A stretch of 64,000 nt of DNA from [Mycobacterium] zoologicum (GTDB lineage Bacteria; Actinomycetota; Actinomycetes; Mycobacteriales; Mycobacteriaceae), in the NCBI RefSeq assembly GCF_020172665.1, contig NZ_CP083985.1, positions 1,976,972 through 2,040,971 on the forward strand, written 5' to 3'. How positions within the stretch are numbered: the first letter of the stretch is position 1; the number at the start of each line of letters is the position of its first letter. Positions 34,652-44,415 of the stretch are shown here, in pieces. Made by a program: the position numbers and the translations under genes. The notes under the pieces were generated by a model. The model had not been told where the DNA came from. It was given only the letters and a program-made list of their open reading frames with translations, and made no database searches.

Positions 34652-36153
34652 CTACTGCAACGACAGCCCCCACGCTGGTGTTGCCCGGGGTTCCCGGCTC
34701 GATCGACACCAATGCGGTGGTGGATCAGATGGTGCGCCGCGCGTCCTCGACGGGGTTCGAATCGTGGTGGCGGCGCGCGGAATCTGTTGGCTTCTGCGCC
34801 CACCCCATCCAACTCAGAGGTACCGACGAGATAGGCCGCGATCGGGTGGTGTGGACACGGTGCAACAACCGCCGCGCACAGGTATGCCCATCGTGCTCAG
34901 ACCTGTACGCCCGCGACACGTGGCAGCTCGTGCACGCTGGCACCGCCGGCGGCCACCATAACATCCCCGCAGCAGTGGCCGATCGTCCGCAGGTGTTCGT
35001 CACCCTCACCGCACCTAGCTACGGGCCTGTTCACGCCGCCGCGCGTGCAGGCGACAAGAAGCAGCGTGTGTGTCGCGACCACCACCACACTGGCGGCTAC
35101 CGCCGATGCCCGCATGGAAAACCACTGTGGTGCAGCACAACCCACGGCGAAGGTGATATCTATGCGGGACAGCCGATCTGCGCGGACTGCTACGACTACA
35201 CCGGGCATGTCCTGTTCACATGGCACCTGCCCGAACTGTGGCGACGCTTCACCATCACCCTGCGACGCACACTGCGCCGAGAGCTACGTGCTTCGGGCGC
35301 CGACCCGGATGCGGTGCAGGTCAGCTTCATCAAAGTCGTCGAACTGCAAGCCCGGCTCATCCCGCACATTCATGCCCTGATCCGCCTCGACCCGCCCGAC
35401 AGCGATGACTCTGGCGGTCATGACTGGCATGCGCCCCTTGCGGCAACCGAACTGGCCACCATCATCCAACAGGCCGTTCGAACCGTGGCCGTGACGGTCA
35501 CCGACTCATCCTCAAATACAGCGACACGGGTGATCAGGTTCGGCACACAAGTCGACACCCAACCCATCGACAACCGGCACGCCGGCACGGACGGCTCTGC
35601 TGTGCAGGAGGATTCACCACACGGCGGGGTTCTTCCAGGCCGCCGCGTAGCTCGCTACCTCGCGAAATACGTCACCAAATCCTTAGCTGACGTCGGGATC
35701 AGCGCGCGACGCATCTCCACCGAGGCCATCGCTGACCTCGATGTCTGCGACCACGTTCGGGCGATCCTGACCGCCATCAGCCAACTCGCCGATAAGGGAC
35801 TGGCCGGTGTCGGTCGGTGGCTGCACACCCTGGGCTACCGGGGCCACATCACCAGCAAATCCCGCCGCTATTCCACCACGATGACCGCGCTGCGCGAACG
35901 TCGCGCGGCCTGGACCCGTGAACAACGTTTAAAAAGCACTGCGCACCAACATGATCTCGGCCTCGACTCCACCGATGGCGATGATCTGGTGGCATGGGAA
36001 TTCGATCGTGCCGGCCCCACCAGCCTCGGCGACCGGACCCTCATCTACTCCGCGGCCGTCCAACACATCCACACCCGCCGCATCGGACTGATCGAAGTCC
36101 GTGGCCAAGCCCGCAATCAACAATGGGATCCGCCAGGGGGAAGCGATGGCTGA
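34648..36153 (+). CDS. repSA: RepSA-type replication initiator
   Basis: 501-residue rolling-circle replication initiator of the AICE RepSA group. It has Cys/His-rich N-terminal motifs (CNNRRAQVCPSCSDLYARD, HHHTGGYRRCPHGKPLWC), the HUH motif PHIHALIRLD (His240, His242) and the RRVARYLAKYVTKS block with the candidate nucleophile Tyr. It nicks one strand of the excised circle and starts replication. Co-translated with the traB-like gene (GTGA overlap). Confidence 0.87.
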   Translation: MTTATTAPTLVLPGVPGSIDTNAVVDQMVRRASSTGFESWWRRAESVGFCAHPIQLRGTDEIGRDRVVWTRCNNRRAQVCPSCSDLYARDTWQLVHAGTAGGHHNIPAAVADRPQVFVTLTAPSYGPVHAAARAGDKKQRVCRDHHHTGGYRRCPHGKPLWCSTTHGEGDIYAGQPICADCYDYTGHVLFTWHLPELWRRFTITLRRTLRRELRASGADPDAVQVSFIKVVELQARLIPHIHALIRLDPPDSDDSGGHDWHAPLAATELATIIQQAVRTVAVTVTDSSSNTATRVIRFGTQVDTQPIDNRHAGTDGSAVQEDSPHGGVLPGRRVARYLAKYVTKSLADVGISARRISTEAIADLDVCDHVRAILTAISQLADKGLAGVGRWLHTLGYRGHITSKSRRYSTTMTALRERRAAWTREQRLKSTAHQHDLGLDSTDGDDLVAWEFDRAGPTSLGDRTLIYSAAVQHIHTRRIGLIEVRGQARNQQWDPPGGSDG

Positions 36154-36343
36154 CAGGTCCCGAGCAGCACGTGCTCGCTCCGGGTGTGACGCTCGTCCCG
36201 ATGCGCCGACGGTGTCAGAGGGGGGTGTTGAAATTGTTGTGCCCAACCAATATCGACTTCCGTCCGAGGCCAACCGCGCGCTGGTACACGTGATAATGGC
36301 TGTGCGGGACCGGATGCTTGGATCAGGGAGGGGAGTGGCGTGA
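36146..36343 (+). CDS. Small protein in the excisionase position
   Basis: 65 residues from ATG 36146 with a GGGGGAAG ribosome binding site. It overlaps the end of repSA by 8 bases and the GTG of the integrase by 4 bases. In AICEs this slot normally encodes the excisionase Xis, but a standard MerR-type helix-turn-helix is not evident. The C-terminal part (VPNQYRLPSEANRALVHVIMAVRDRML) looks helical. It could be a recombination directionality factor for the serine integrase; I do not recognise it. Confidence 0.55.
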   Translation: MADRSRAARARSGCDARPDAPTVSEGGVEIVVPNQYRLPSEANRALVHVIMAVRDRMLGSGRGVA

Positions 36344-37986
36344 GCCTGAGGTTCGCCTTCTATGGCCGAGTGAGCACGGAGGACGCTCAAGACCCGGAGG
36401 CGAGCCGCAGCTGGCAGAAGCGGCGTGCCATGGACCTGATCACTCCGCACGGCGGATTCATCGCCGCCGACTACTTCGATGTGGGACAGAGCCGTTCACT
36501 GCCGTGGAAGCGCAGGCCAGAGGCGTCACGTCTGCTTGCTGATGTCGCTTGTCGGGACCGTAGCTTTGATGCCGTAGTGATTGGGGAACCCGCCCGTGCG
36601 TTCTACGGGCCGCAGTTCGCGCTCACCTTCCCTGTCCTCACGCACTACGGAGTTGGCCTGTGGGTACCCGAGGTCGGCGGAGCGGTCGATCCCGGCTCCG
36701 AGGCACACGACCTGGTGATGATTCTGTTCGGCGGCATGAGCAAGGGAGAGCGCGCTCGAATCCAGATGCGCGTCCGTACGGCGATGTCAGCACTCGCGCA
36801 CGACACCGCCAGATATCTCGGTGGTCGACCACCCTACGGTTACCGGCTCGTCGATGCCGGCCCGCATCCAAACCCTGCCAAGGCCAATCTTGGGCAGCGG
36901 CTTCACCGCCTCGAACCCGACCCCGCGACATCTTCGGTCGTCGAGCGGATCTACCGCATGTACGCCGACGGAGCGGGCCTGCGCTATATCGCGCAACGGC
37001 TCACCGACGATGGTGTACCGTCACCGAGCCAGTACGACCCGGCACGGAATCGGCATCGTGACCCACGAGGATGGTCCCATTCGGCGATCCGCGCGATACT
37101 CGACAACCCGGCGTACCGCGGTATCCGTGTTTGGGGCAAGCAGGAGAAATACGAGGTTCTGGTCAACCCCGATGATGTCGCTGCGGGGTATGAGACTCGT
37201 ATGCGGTGGCGTGATGAGGCCGACTGGATCGCACCAGAACGCCGCACGCATGAAGCGCTGATCCGTGACGAACTAGCGCAGGCTGTTCGTCTTCGGATGC
37301 AGGCGCGGCGGGGTCCCGGTCTTGTTTGCAGCAGAGAGTCAACAGTGCCATATGCACTGCGTGGGCTGCTGTTCTGTGCCGCATGTGGACGGCGGATGCA
37401 GGGCGCTGCCCGCGCCGGGAAGCGAACAACACGCATCCTCTACCGTTGTGAGCTCGGTAAGTCGCGTTCGGTACCCGCGGACCTGAGTGATCACCCGCGC
37501 ACCGTCTACCTCCGTGAAGATGAGGTGACTGCGCGACTTGACGAATGGATCGCCACCCTGGCCGATCCGGCCGACTTGGCACGCGGGCAAGACGCGGACC
37601 CGGTAGCAGGGGCTGGCTACGCGGCCTTGCGGCGCCAGCTCAGCGAGGCGAATGCGAAGGTTGCTGCTCTGGTTACCGCCGTGGAGTCTGGTGTGGCCGT
37701 TGAGGATTTGACTGTTGCATTGCGCCGCCGCACCGCCGAGCGCGACGAGCTGAAGGTCCGTCTTGAGCAAGCGGAGCGACCTCGCGTCATGACTGCCGCA
37801 CAAATCAGCGAGTTGGTTGAGGAATTGGGCGGGCTGTCAGCAGTGCTTGGTGAGGCAACCGGGGCGGAACGCGCTCAGGTATACGCAAGCCTGGGCCTGC
37901 GCCTCGACTACGACCCGCATCTTCAGCGAGTCACGGCGACTGCCGACTTAAGTCGTGTCGCCGGACGTGTCCGAGGGGGGACTTGA
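36340..37986 (+). CDS. int: Large serine recombinase (integrase) of the AICE
   Basis: 548 residues. Resolvase catalytic domain with Ser12 in YGRVSTED and VIGEPARAFYG further on; helix region MSKGERARIQMRVRTAM; recombinase domain with GGRPPYGYRLV and WSHSAIRAILDNPAYRG; zinc-ribbon LLFCAACGRRMQG...YRCELG; coiled-coil segment near residues 445-500. It integrates and, with a partner factor, excises the element. GTG start overlaps the preceding small ORF. The last 19 bases lie inside the 3' end of tRNA-Leu, so the stop codon is created within the attachment site. Confidence 0.92.
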   Translation: MSLRFAFYGRVSTEDAQDPEASRSWQKRRAMDLITPHGGFIAADYFDVGQSRSLPWKRRPEASRLLADVACRDRSFDAVVIGEPARAFYGPQFALTFPVLTHYGVGLWVPEVGGAVDPGSEAHDLVMILFGGMSKGERARIQMRVRTAMSALAHDTARYLGGRPPYGYRLVDAGPHPNPAKANLGQRLHRLEPDPATSSVVERIYRMYADGAGLRYIAQRLTDDGVPSPSQYDPARNRHRDPRGWSHSAIRAILDNPAYRGIRVWGKQEKYEVLVNPDDVAAGYETRMRWRDEADWIAPERRTHEALIRDELAQAVRLRMQARRGPGLVCSRESTVPYALRGLLFCAACGRRMQGAARAGKRTTRILYRCELGKSRSVPADLSDHPRTVYLREDEVTARLDEWIATLADPADLARGQDADPVAGAGYAALRRQLSEANAKVAALVTAVESGVAVEDLTVALRRRTAERDELKVRLEQAERPRVMTAAQISELVEELGGLSAVLGEATGAERAQVYASLGLRLDYDPHLQRVTATADLSRVAGRVRGGT

Positions 37987-38053
37987 ACCCCCACGCCCGT
38001 TAATAGGGCACTAGCACCTCAAGCTAGCGCGTCTGCCATTCCGCCACTCGGAC
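37968..38053 (-). tRNA. tRNA-Leu (anticodon GAG)
   Basis: Minus-strand cloverleaf of 86 bases: acceptor stem GTCCGAG / CTCGGAC with discriminator A, D arm GCGGAATGGCAGACGC, anticodon stem CTAGC / GCTAG around loop TTGAGGT (anticodon GAG), long variable arm as expected for a type II tRNA, and T arm GGGGGTTCAAGTCCCCC. CCA is not encoded. The 3' end overlaps the integrase 3' end, marking the AICE attachment site, and the gene is intact after integration. Confidence 0.95.
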
Positions 38054-38135
38054 CTACCCGGCTCGGCCGGGCAGCTAAGGCTAACGGATGCCACTCGCCG
38101 ACCCAAACCCAGCCCAGATGGTAGGAAAGGTAGCT

Positions 38136-39470
38136 GTGACGGCGATACCCGATCCTGTCGACGAGGTGGTCGAACTCGTCAGTGCCCTCATCCGTTTCGA
38201 CACCAGCAATACCGGTGAGCCCGAGACCACCAAGGGCGAGGCCGACTGCGCGCTGTGGGTGGCCGCCCAACTCCAGGAAGTCGGCTACGACACCGAATAC
38301 ATCGAGTCCGGCGCACCGGGGCGCGGCAACGTCTTCGCCCGCCTCAACGGCAGCGACCCCGCCCGCGGCGCACTGCTGATCCACGGCCACCTCGATGTGG
38401 TGCCCGCCGAGGCCGCCGACTGGAGCGTGCACCCGTTCTCCGGTGCGGTCGAGGACGGCTACGTGTGGGGCCGCGGCGCGGTCGACATGAAGGACATGGT
38501 CGGCATGATGATCGCGGTGGCCCGCCACCTCAAGCAGGCCGGCATCGTGCCGCCGCGCGATCTGGTGTTCGCGTTCGTCGCCGACGAGGAGGCCGGCGGC
38601 GAATACGGCGCGCACTGGTTGGTGGAGAATCGGCCGGACCTGTTCGAGGGAGTCACCGAGGCGATCGGCGAGGTCGGCGGTTTCTCGTTGACGGTGCCGC
38701 GCCGCGACGGCGGGGAACGACGGCTGTATCTCATCGAGACGGCCGAGAAAGGCCTGTGCTGGATGCGGTTGCGGGCCACCGGCCGGGCCGGGCACGGCTC
38801 GATGATCAACGACGAGAACGCCGTCACCGCCGTGGCCGAGGCGGTGGCACGCCTGGGCCGCCACCAGTTCCCGATGGTGGTCACCGAGGCCGTGGCGCAG
38901 TTCCTGACCGCGGTCAGCGAGGAGACCGGATACGCCATCGACGTCGACTCCCCGGACCTGGAGGGGATGATCGAGAAGCTGGGGCCCATGGCTCGCATTC
39001 TCAACGCGACGCTGCGCGACACCGCCACCCCGACCATGCTGCGCGCCGGCTACAAGGCCAACGTGATCCCGGCGACGGCCGAAGCGGTGCTGGACTGCCG
39101 GGTGCTGCCGGGGCGCCAGGCCGCGTTCGAAGCCGAGGTGGACGAGCTGATCGGCCCGAACGTGACCCGGGAGTGGATCACCAACCTGCAGCCGGTCGAG
39201 ACGACCTTCGACGGGGACCTGGTCGAGGCGATGAACGCCTCGCTGCTGGCCTGCGACCCCGAAGCGAGAACCGTTCCCTACATGATGTCCGGGGGCACAG
39301 ACGCAAAAGCGTTCGTGCAGTTAGGGATTCGCTGCTTCGGGTTCACCCCGCTGCGGCTGCCGCCGGACCTCGACTTCGCCGCGTTGTTCCACGGTGTCGA
39401 CGAGCGGGTGCCGGTGGACGCGCTGAAGTTCGGTACCCGCGTGCTGCATCACTTCCTGACACACTGTTGA
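38136..39470 (+). CDS. M20-family metallopeptidase/amidohydrolase (Rv2141c-like)
   Basis: 444 residues (GTG 38136, with AGGAAAGG upstream; ATG 38088 would add 16). Zinc-ligand and catalytic motifs of the M20 family are [26 protein letters not shown] and [15 protein letters not shown], with [14 protein letters not shown] in the dimerisation domain and SGGTDAK...GFTPL near the end. It probably hydrolyses a peptide or acylated amino acid; the precise substrate is unknown. It is the first core gene beside the island and is followed by the PEBP gene as in M. tuberculosis. Confidence 0.88.
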   Translation: MTAIPDPVDEVVELVSALIRFDTSNTGEPETTKGEADCALWVAAQLQEVGYDTEYIESGAPGRGNVFARLNGSDPARGALLIHGHLDVVPAEAADWSVHPFSGAVEDGYVWGRGAVDMKDMVGMMIAVARHLKQAGIVPPRDLVFAFVADEEAGGEYGAHWLVENRPDLFEGVTEAIGEVGGFSLTVPRRDGGERRLYLIETAEKGLCWMRLRATGRAGHGSMINDENAVTAVAEAVARLGRHQFPMVVTEAVAQFLTAVSEETGYAIDVDSPDLEGMIEKLGPMARILNATLRDTATPTMLRAGYKANVIPATAEAVLDCRVLPGRQAAFEAEVDELIGPNVTREWITNLQPVETTFDGDLVEAMNASLLACDPEARTVPYMMSGGTDAKAFVQLGIRCFGFTPLRLPPDLDFAALFHGVDERVPVDALKFGTRVLHHFLTHC

Positions 39471-39495
39471 CATCCCCCCGATGAGAGGACCCTTC

Positions 39496-40026
39496 ATGAC
39501 TTCTGCCCCCGACCCCTACGCTGCGCTGCCGCAGCTGCCCACCTTCGCCCTGACCTCGTCGTCGGTCACCGACGGGCAGCCCCTGGCCGCCGCGCAGGTC
39601 AGCGGAATCATGGGCGCCGGGGGACAGGACGCCAGCCCGCAGCTGAGCTGGTCGGGATTCCCCGAGCAGACCCGCAGCTTCGCGGTAACCGTCTACGACC
39701 CGGACGCCCCCACCGCCTCCGGGTTCTGGCACTGGGCGGTGGCCAACCTGCCGGCCACCTGCACCGAGTTGCCGGAGGGCGTCGGCGACGGCAGCCTGCT
39801 GCCCGGTGACGCGCTGACCCTGGCCAACGATGCCGGGCTGCGCCGCTACGTCGGTGCCGCACCGCCGGCCGGCCACGGCCCGCACCGCTACTTCGTCGCG
39901 GTGCACGCCGTCGACGTCGAGAAGCTGGACCTGGCCGAGGACGCCAGCCCGGCCTATCTGGGCTTCAACCTGTTCATGCACGCGATCGCGCGTGCGGTGA
40001 TCGTCGGCACCTACGAGCAGCACTGA
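39496..40026 (+). CDS. Phosphatidylethanolamine-binding-protein family (YbhB/YbcL type, Rv2140c-like)
   Basis: 176 residues, nearly identical in layout to M. tuberculosis Rv2140c: [50 protein letters not shown] and [17 protein letters not shown]. The DPDAPT and HRY ligand-pocket motifs of PEBPs are present. ATG 39496 (GAGAGGA upstream) was preferred over ATG 39481 because the homologue starts there. Confidence 0.92.
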   Translation: MTSAPDPYAALPQLPTFALTSSSVTDGQPLAAAQVSGIMGAGGQDASPQLSWSGFPEQTRSFAVTVYDPDAPTASGFWHWAVANLPATCTELPEGVGDGSLLPGDALTLANDAGLRRYVGAAPPAGHGPHRYFVAVHAVDVEKLDLAEDASPAYLGFNLFMHAIARAVIVGTYEQH

Positions 40027-40029
40027 TCG

Positions 40030-40090
40030 CCGAGCGTGCAGTAAGGTCCGCGCCCACCTGGGCTTTTGCCGGACGCTTCTGCACGCTCGC
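40030..40090. repeat. 60-bp intergenic repeat, copy A (diverged interior)
   Basis: Ends are CCGAGCGTGC and GCACGCTCGC, inverted relative to each other and the same as the ends of copies B and C; the interior differs. It fills most of the gap between the convergent PEBP and pyrD genes and may act as a bidirectional terminator. Confidence 0.6.
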
Positions 40091-40117
40091 GGGAGATGGG
40101 AGCGGGAGGGGATCGGA

Positions 40118-41185
40118 TCAACGAGCGGCGGAGCCGACCGCCTCGGACAGTGAGGCGAACCCGCCGTCGCGCAGCCGCTGCGCCAGGCCGTCGTGGATGC
40201 CCCTGGCCCACAGGCCGCCGCCGTAGATGAACCCGGTGTAGCCCTGCAGCAGTGTCGCGCCGGCGGTGATGCGCTCCCACGCGTCGTCGGCGGTCTCGAT
40301 GCCGCCGACGCTGATCAGCACCAGCCGGTCACCGACGCGGGCATACAACCGGCGCAGCACCTCCAGCGCGCGGCGCGCCACCGGGGGCCCGGAGATGCCG
40401 CCGGCCCCCAGTTCGGCGACTCCCGGGGTGACCAGCCCGTCGCGTGACACGGTGGTGTTGGTGGCCACGATGCCGGCCAGGCCCAACTCCACCGACAGGT
40501 CGGCGACGGCGTCCAGGTCGGCATCGGCCAGGTCGGGGGCGATCTTGACCAGCACCGGTGCGGTGGTCTCGGCGCGCACCGCGGCCAGGATGGGCCGCAG
40601 CTGCTCGACGGCCTGCAGGTCGCGCAGCCCCGGGGTGTTCGGTGAGCTGACGTTGACCACCAGATACGACGCCAGTGGCCCCAGCAGCCGGGCGCTGGCG
40701 CGGTAGTCGTCGACAGCGTCTTCGGGCGCGGTGGTCTTGGTCTTGCCGATGTTGACCCCGATCGGCACGTCGGCGCTGTGCCGGGCCAGCCCCGTGGCCA
40801 GCGCCCCGGCGCCGTGGTTGTTGAACCCCATCCGGTTGAGCAGGGCGCGGTCGGCCGGTAGACGGAACAATCGCGGCGCCGGGTTGCCCGGCTGCGGGGC
40901 GGCGGTCACGGTGCCCACCTCGGCGTAGCCGAATCCCAATGCACCCCAGGCGTTGACGCCCAGGCCGTCCTTGTCGAAGCCGGCGGCCAACCCGAGCGGG
41001 CCGGGAAATCGCACACCGAACACGGTACTGGCCAGTATCGGATCATGTGGCGCCAGAAGGCGTTTCATCGCCCGGCGGGCAGGACGCACGGCGGTGGCCC
41101 CGCGCAGCCCGGCGAACACCACGGTGTGGATGCGCTCGGCCGGCACCATGAAGAATGCTCGGCGCATGGCGCCGTAGAGGCTCAT
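40118..41185 (-). CDS. pyrD: Dihydroorotate dehydrogenase (class 2, quinone-dependent)
   Basis: 355 residues. It catalyses the fourth step of pyrimidine synthesis, oxidising dihydroorotate with FMN and membrane quinone. Motifs are [33 protein letters not shown], the [15 protein letters not shown] segment with catalytic Ser, [11 protein letters not shown] and [17 protein letters not shown]. The N-terminal helical extension ([14 protein letters not shown]) is the class 2 membrane anchor. It follows the DUF5703-like gene by 4 bases. Confidence 0.95.
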   Translation of the reverse strand: MSLYGAMRRAFFMVPAERIHTVVFAGLRGATAVRPARRAMKRLLAPHDPILASTVFGVRFPGPLGLAAGFDKDGLGVNAWGALGFGYAEVGTVTAAPQPGNPAPRLFRLPADRALLNRMGFNNHGAGALATGLARHSADVPIGVNIGKTKTTAPEDAVDDYRASARLLGPLASYLVVNVSSPNTPGLRDLQAVEQLRPILAAVRAETTAPVLVKIAPDLADADLDAVADLSVELGLAGIVATNTTVSRDGLVTPGVAELGAGGISGPPVARRALEVLRRLYARVGDRLVLISVGGIETADDAWERITAGATLLQGYTGFIYGGGLWARGIHDGLAQRLRDGGFASLSEAVGSAAR

Positions 41186-41189
41186 CGGC

Positions 41190-41447
41190 CTACAGTCCCG
41201 GCTGATCGACGGTGCCGACCGTACTCAATCGGGATTTCTTGCGGCGCAACAGAACCCGCCGGCTTCCGTCGGTGTACAAGCGCACGCGGGTCAGCTCCCA
41301 ACCTCGGTATTCGGCCTCGATGGACAACCGGGTGGACGCCCCGATCCGGGTGACCTCCGGCGGCAGTCGCAGCGGTATCCACTCATAGTCGTCGGACAGG
41401 TCGGTGTCCCAACCCGCCGGCAGCCGGCCTCGCCGCAGGCCCGTCAA
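41190..41447 (-). CDS. DUF5703-like small protein
   Basis: 85 residues from a TTG start that overlaps the lipoprotein stop (TTGA). The sequence [30 protein letters not shown] and [25 protein letters not shown] is a conserved actinobacterial small-protein family. Function unknown. It lies between the lppL-like gene and pyrD on the same strand and is probably co-transcribed with both. Confidence 0.7.
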   Translation of the reverse strand: MTGLRRGRLPAGWDTDLSDDYEWIPLRLPPEVTRIGASTRLSIEAEYRGWELTRVRLYTDGSRRVLLRRKKSRLSTVGTVDQPGL

Positions 41448-42427
41448 TGTCGCCCCGCGGCGTGCTCGATCACCTGCACCCCGGCCCCGGAGCCCGACAC
41501 CACGTACAGGGTGTCCGACTTGTCGTCGTAGGCAAGGGTGTTGGGCTGCTGCACGGTGGGGTATCGAACCCTTTCCACGGGGATTCCGGTGGCCAGATCG
41601 TAGCCGATCACGGTGTTGTCGGCGGTCTGCGACACCCAGGCCAATCCGCCCGATCCGGCCAAGCCGTAGGGGGACTGCGGCACCGGGTAGGCCTGCCGCA
41701 GGATCAGCGGATCCATGCCGTAGACCATCAGCTGGCCGCCGCGGGTGTCCGCGGCCAGCAGCGGCCCGTCCGCCGAGACCGCAAGCGTGGTGGCGCCCTG
41801 CCCGGCCCGCAGGGCGTATTGCGGCTTGCCGTCGGCGCCGATGGTGGTCACCGAGGTCTGCCCGCGGTCCAGGACGGCAACGATATTGGCTTGCGCCACA
41901 AGCTGATCCACCCTCGCGAAGATCTTCGCGACGGCGGCGGTCCGCAGACCGTCCGTGGTCAGGGTGTGCACAGCCCCGTCGGCGCTGCCCAGCACCAGCG
42001 TGCCGTCGGAGCGCCGGGCGATCGCGGTGAAGTCGACGTCCGCGGCGTCGGCGACGTCGATGCGGCTGACCTGGCGAGTGGCCGGCTCCGCCCGGAAGTA
42101 GCCGCCGCGGCCGGACAGGTACACCACGCCGTGGCCATCGCCGGTCAGCGCGGTCGCCGGACCGGGCAGCGCCAAGCTGCCGGTGGCCGCTCCGAACAGG
42201 CTCACGGTGGCGTCTGGGCGCAGCGCCACCAGGGTCCCGGCGTCGAAGACCGCGCCGGTCGCCGTACCGGGCAGCGACCGGACCGTACCGGCCGGGTGCT
42301 GGGTGCCGGCGGGGGAGACGGCGGGTTCGGCCGTCGGGATCGTCGGCGGCGCCAGAGAGGGGCGCGCTGAACAGGCCGCGACCAGCAGCAGCGGCAACAG
42401 CAGGACGGATAGCTTCGGCACGACCAC
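41444..42427 (-). CDS. lppL: Secreted lipoprotein, LppL-like
   Basis: About 327 residues. Lipoprotein signal peptide VVPKLSVLLLPLLLVAAC with lipobox Cys, then a proline-rich linker and a repeated beta-propeller-like pattern (TALTGDGHGVVYLSGRGG, TLAVSADGPLLAADTRGG, YDLATGIPVERVRYP). It likely sits on the outer face of the membrane. Symbol is from gene order relative to pyrD in M. tuberculosis (lppL next to pyrD). Start is GTG 42427 or 42421. Confidence 0.75.
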   Translation of the reverse strand: MVVPKLSVLLLPLLLVAACSARPSLAPPTIPTAEPAVSPAGTQHPAGTVRSLPGTATGAVFDAGTLVALRPDATVSLFGAATGSLALPGPATALTGDGHGVVYLSGRGGYFRAEPATRQVSRIDVADAADVDFTAIARRSDGTLVLGSADGAVHTLTTDGLRTAAVAKIFARVDQLVAQANIVAVLDRGQTSVTTIGADGKPQYALRAGQGATTLAVSADGPLLAADTRGGQLMVYGMDPLILRQAYPVPQSPYGLAGSGGLAWVSQTADNTVIGYDLATGIPVERVRYPTVQQPNTLAYDDKSDTLYVVSGSGAGVQVIEHAAGRH

Positions 42428-42505
42428 CGATTCTAAGGAAGGTATCGACACCGGGTCGGCATGTCCCGGGTAACAATAAGTTCGCTTACGTGTAATCTCC
42501 CGTCC

Positions 42506-42799
42506 ATGACGGTCACTGATGACTGGCAGCTGACATGTTCGGATTTCCTCATCGAGGAGATCTGGACCGGCGCGTTCGCGAGCGGCTTCGGCGAAGTCGG
42601 TGACGGACGCAGCTTCTCCTTCCATGTCGAGCATCAGCAGCTGGTGATCGAGGTGTATCGGCCCCGGCTGGCCGGGCCGGTGCCACACGCCGAGGACGTG
42701 GTGGCCAGCGCTGGCCGAAGCCTGTTCGACATCGACGTCGCCGACGAGCGCAGCCTCGCCGCGGCCGTGCGGGACGTGGTGGCCGATCTGACCCGCTGA
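42506..42799 (+). CDS. Conserved hypothetical protein (Rv2137c position)
   Basis: 97 residues, acidic: [47 protein letters not shown]. No known domain recognised. It is divergent from the lppL-like gene and upstream of uppP, matching the place of Rv2137c. ATG 42506 was chosen as the first start after the divergent promoter region. Confidence 0.65.
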   Translation: MTVTDDWQLTCSDFLIEEIWTGAFASGFGEVGDGRSFSFHVEHQQLVIEVYRPRLAGPVPHAEDVVASAGRSLFDIDVADERSLAAAVRDVVADLTR

Positions 42800-42824
42800 G
42801 CCCCGCCCGGTACGGTCTGAGCTC

Positions 42825-43676
42825 ATGTCGGTACTCGAGTCCGCGATGTCGTGGCCCCAAGTCGTGGTCTTGGCGATTGTGCAGGGACTCACCGAGTTTC
42901 TGCCGATCTCATCCTCGGGTCACCTGGCCCTGGCGTCGCGACTGTTCTTCGCCGGCGACGCCGGAGCCTCTTTCACGGCGGTCACCCAGCTCGGCACCGA
43001 AGTGGCCGTGCTGGTCTATTTCGCCAAGGACATCGTGCGTATCCTGCGGGCCTGGTTCACCGGGCTGCGCAACCCGCAGCGGCGCCACGATCTGGACTAC
43101 CGGATGGGCTGGTACGTCATCATCGGCAGCGTCCCGATCATGGTCATCGGGGTGCTGTTCCAGCACTTCATCCGCGGCGACGTGCGCAACCTGTGGGTGA
43201 TCGCCTCGGCCATGGTCGGGTTCTCGTTGGTGATCGCCGCCGCCGAATACTTCGGCCGCCAGCACCGCCACGCAGACCAACTGACCGCCAAAGACGGCTT
43301 CCTGGTCGGCCTCGCCCAGTGCCTGGCCCTGGTTCCCGGAGTCTCGCGCTCCGGGTCGACGATCAGCGCCGGCCTGTTCCTGGGATTGGACCGGGAGCTG
43401 GCCGCCCGCTTCGGTTTTCTGCTGGGCATCCCGGCGGTGTTCGGCTCCGGCCTGCACGAGCTGCCGAATGCGTTCCAGCCGGTCACCGAGGGGATGAGCG
43501 CCACCGGGCTGCAGCTGGCGATCTCGGTGATGATCACCTTCGTGGTCGGCTACGCGGCGATCAGCTGGCTGCTTCGGTTCGTCAGCAGCCACACCATGTA
43601 TTGGTTCGTCGGCTACCGGATCATCGTGGGCACCGCGATACTCGGGTTGCTGGCCGCGGGCGTGGTGGCGGCCTAG
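42825..43676 (+). CDS. uppP: Undecaprenyl-diphosphatase UppP (BacA)
   Basis: 283-residue integral membrane phosphatase that recycles the lipid carrier of cell-wall synthesis (decaprenyl in mycobacteria). Motifs are [21 protein letters not shown] near the N-terminus and [26 protein letters not shown] with catalytic Glu/Ser/Arg residues, among about eight membrane segments. It is followed after 2 bases by a phosphatase gene. Confidence 0.95.
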   Translation: MSVLESAMSWPQVVVLAIVQGLTEFLPISSSGHLALASRLFFAGDAGASFTAVTQLGTEVAVLVYFAKDIVRILRAWFTGLRNPQRRHDLDYRMGWYVIIGSVPIMVIGVLFQHFIRGDVRNLWVIASAMVGFSLVIAAAEYFGRQHRHADQLTAKDGFLVGLAQCLALVPGVSRSGSTISAGLFLGLDRELAARFGFLLGIPAVFGSGLHELPNAFQPVTEGMSATGLQLAISVMITFVVGYAAISWLLRFVSSHTMYWFVGYRIIVGTAILGLLAAGVVAA

Positions 43677-43678
43677 CC

Positions 43679-44365
43679 ATGACGGTCATCCTGCTGCGCC
43701 ACGGCCGCTCCACCGCGAACACCGCGGGGGTGCTGGCCGGGCGCACCGAAGGCGTGGAACTCGACGACAAGGGCCGCCAGCAGGCCGCGCAGCTGGTGGA
43801 CCGCTTCGCCGGCCTGCCGATCAAAGCCGTGGTGCGCTCACCGCTGCTGCGCTGCCGCGGCACCGTCGAGCCGCTGGCCGCCGCCCTGGAGCTCGAGCCG
43901 GTGATCGACGAACGCCTGGCCGAGGTGGACTACGGGTCCTGGACCGGCCGCAAGATGAGTGAGCTGACCGGCGAAGCGCTGTGGCGGGTGGTGCAGGCCC
44001 AGCCCAGCGCGGCGGTGTTCCCCGACGGCGAGGGATTGGCGCAGGTGCAGGCCCGCGCGGTGACCGCGGTGCGCGAGCACGACCGGCAGCTCGCCGAACA
44101 GCACGGCGCCGACGTGCTGTGGGTGGCGTGCACCCACGGCGATGTCATCAAGGCCGTCCTGGCCGACGCGCTCGGCATCCACCTGGACGGGTTCCAGCGG
44201 ATCGTCGCCGACCCGGCATCGGCCAGCGTGATCCGCTACACAGCACTGCGCCCGTTCGTCATCCACGTCAACCACACCGGGCCTTCTTTGGCTGCGGCGG
44301 TGAAGATTCCGCCACCCCAGGATGGCCCGTCCAGCGACGCCGTCGTCGGCGGGTCCACCACGTAG
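43679..44365 (+). CDS. Histidine phosphatase family protein (Rv2135c / MSMEG_4193-like)
   Basis: 228 residues. N-terminal LLRHGRSTANTAGVLAGR gives the phosphohistidine RHG motif; further residues are VVRSPLLRCRGTVEPL, the acidic DERLAEVDYGSWTG and the late CTHGDVIKAVLAD. The family is conserved next to mycothiol genes in actinobacteria; the physiological substrate is uncertain. ATG 43679 directly follows uppP. Confidence 0.85.
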   Translation: MTVILLRHGRSTANTAGVLAGRTEGVELDDKGRQQAAQLVDRFAGLPIKAVVRSPLLRCRGTVEPLAAALELEPVIDERLAEVDYGSWTGRKMSELTGEALWRVVQAQPSAAVFPDGEGLAQVQARAVTAVREHDRQLAEQHGADVLWVACTHGDVIKAVLADALGIHLDGFQRIVADPASASVIRYTALRPFVIHVNHTGPSLAAAVKIPPPQDGPSSDAVVGGSTT

Positions 44366-44415
44366 TTGCCCGAGATACCGGTCGCAGCGACGACTGCCGG
44401 TATTTTGGATATGCC

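Larger units (their letters stand above)
30366..37986. mobile_element. Actinomycete integrative and conjugative element (AICE) at tRNA-Leu
   Basis: Gene content and order match AICEs of the pSAM2 type: HD protein, Nudix protein (Pif-like), XRE regulator, SCO3933-type protein, FtsK/TraB translocase, RepSA replication initiator, a small ORF and an integrase abutting a tRNA gene. Such elements excise, replicate by rolling circle and transfer double-stranded DNA between mycelia or cells. The integrase is a large serine recombinase rather than the usual tyrosine type. The right boundary is within the tRNA 3' end; the left boundary is unresolved and the start given is only the earliest possibility. 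Confidence 0.8.

Noticed and set aside
41190..42476. One long minus-strand frame covering the LppL-like gene
   Set aside because: Only its last 85 codons (DUF5703-like) are real; the rest is a shadow of the lipoprotein gene in another frame.
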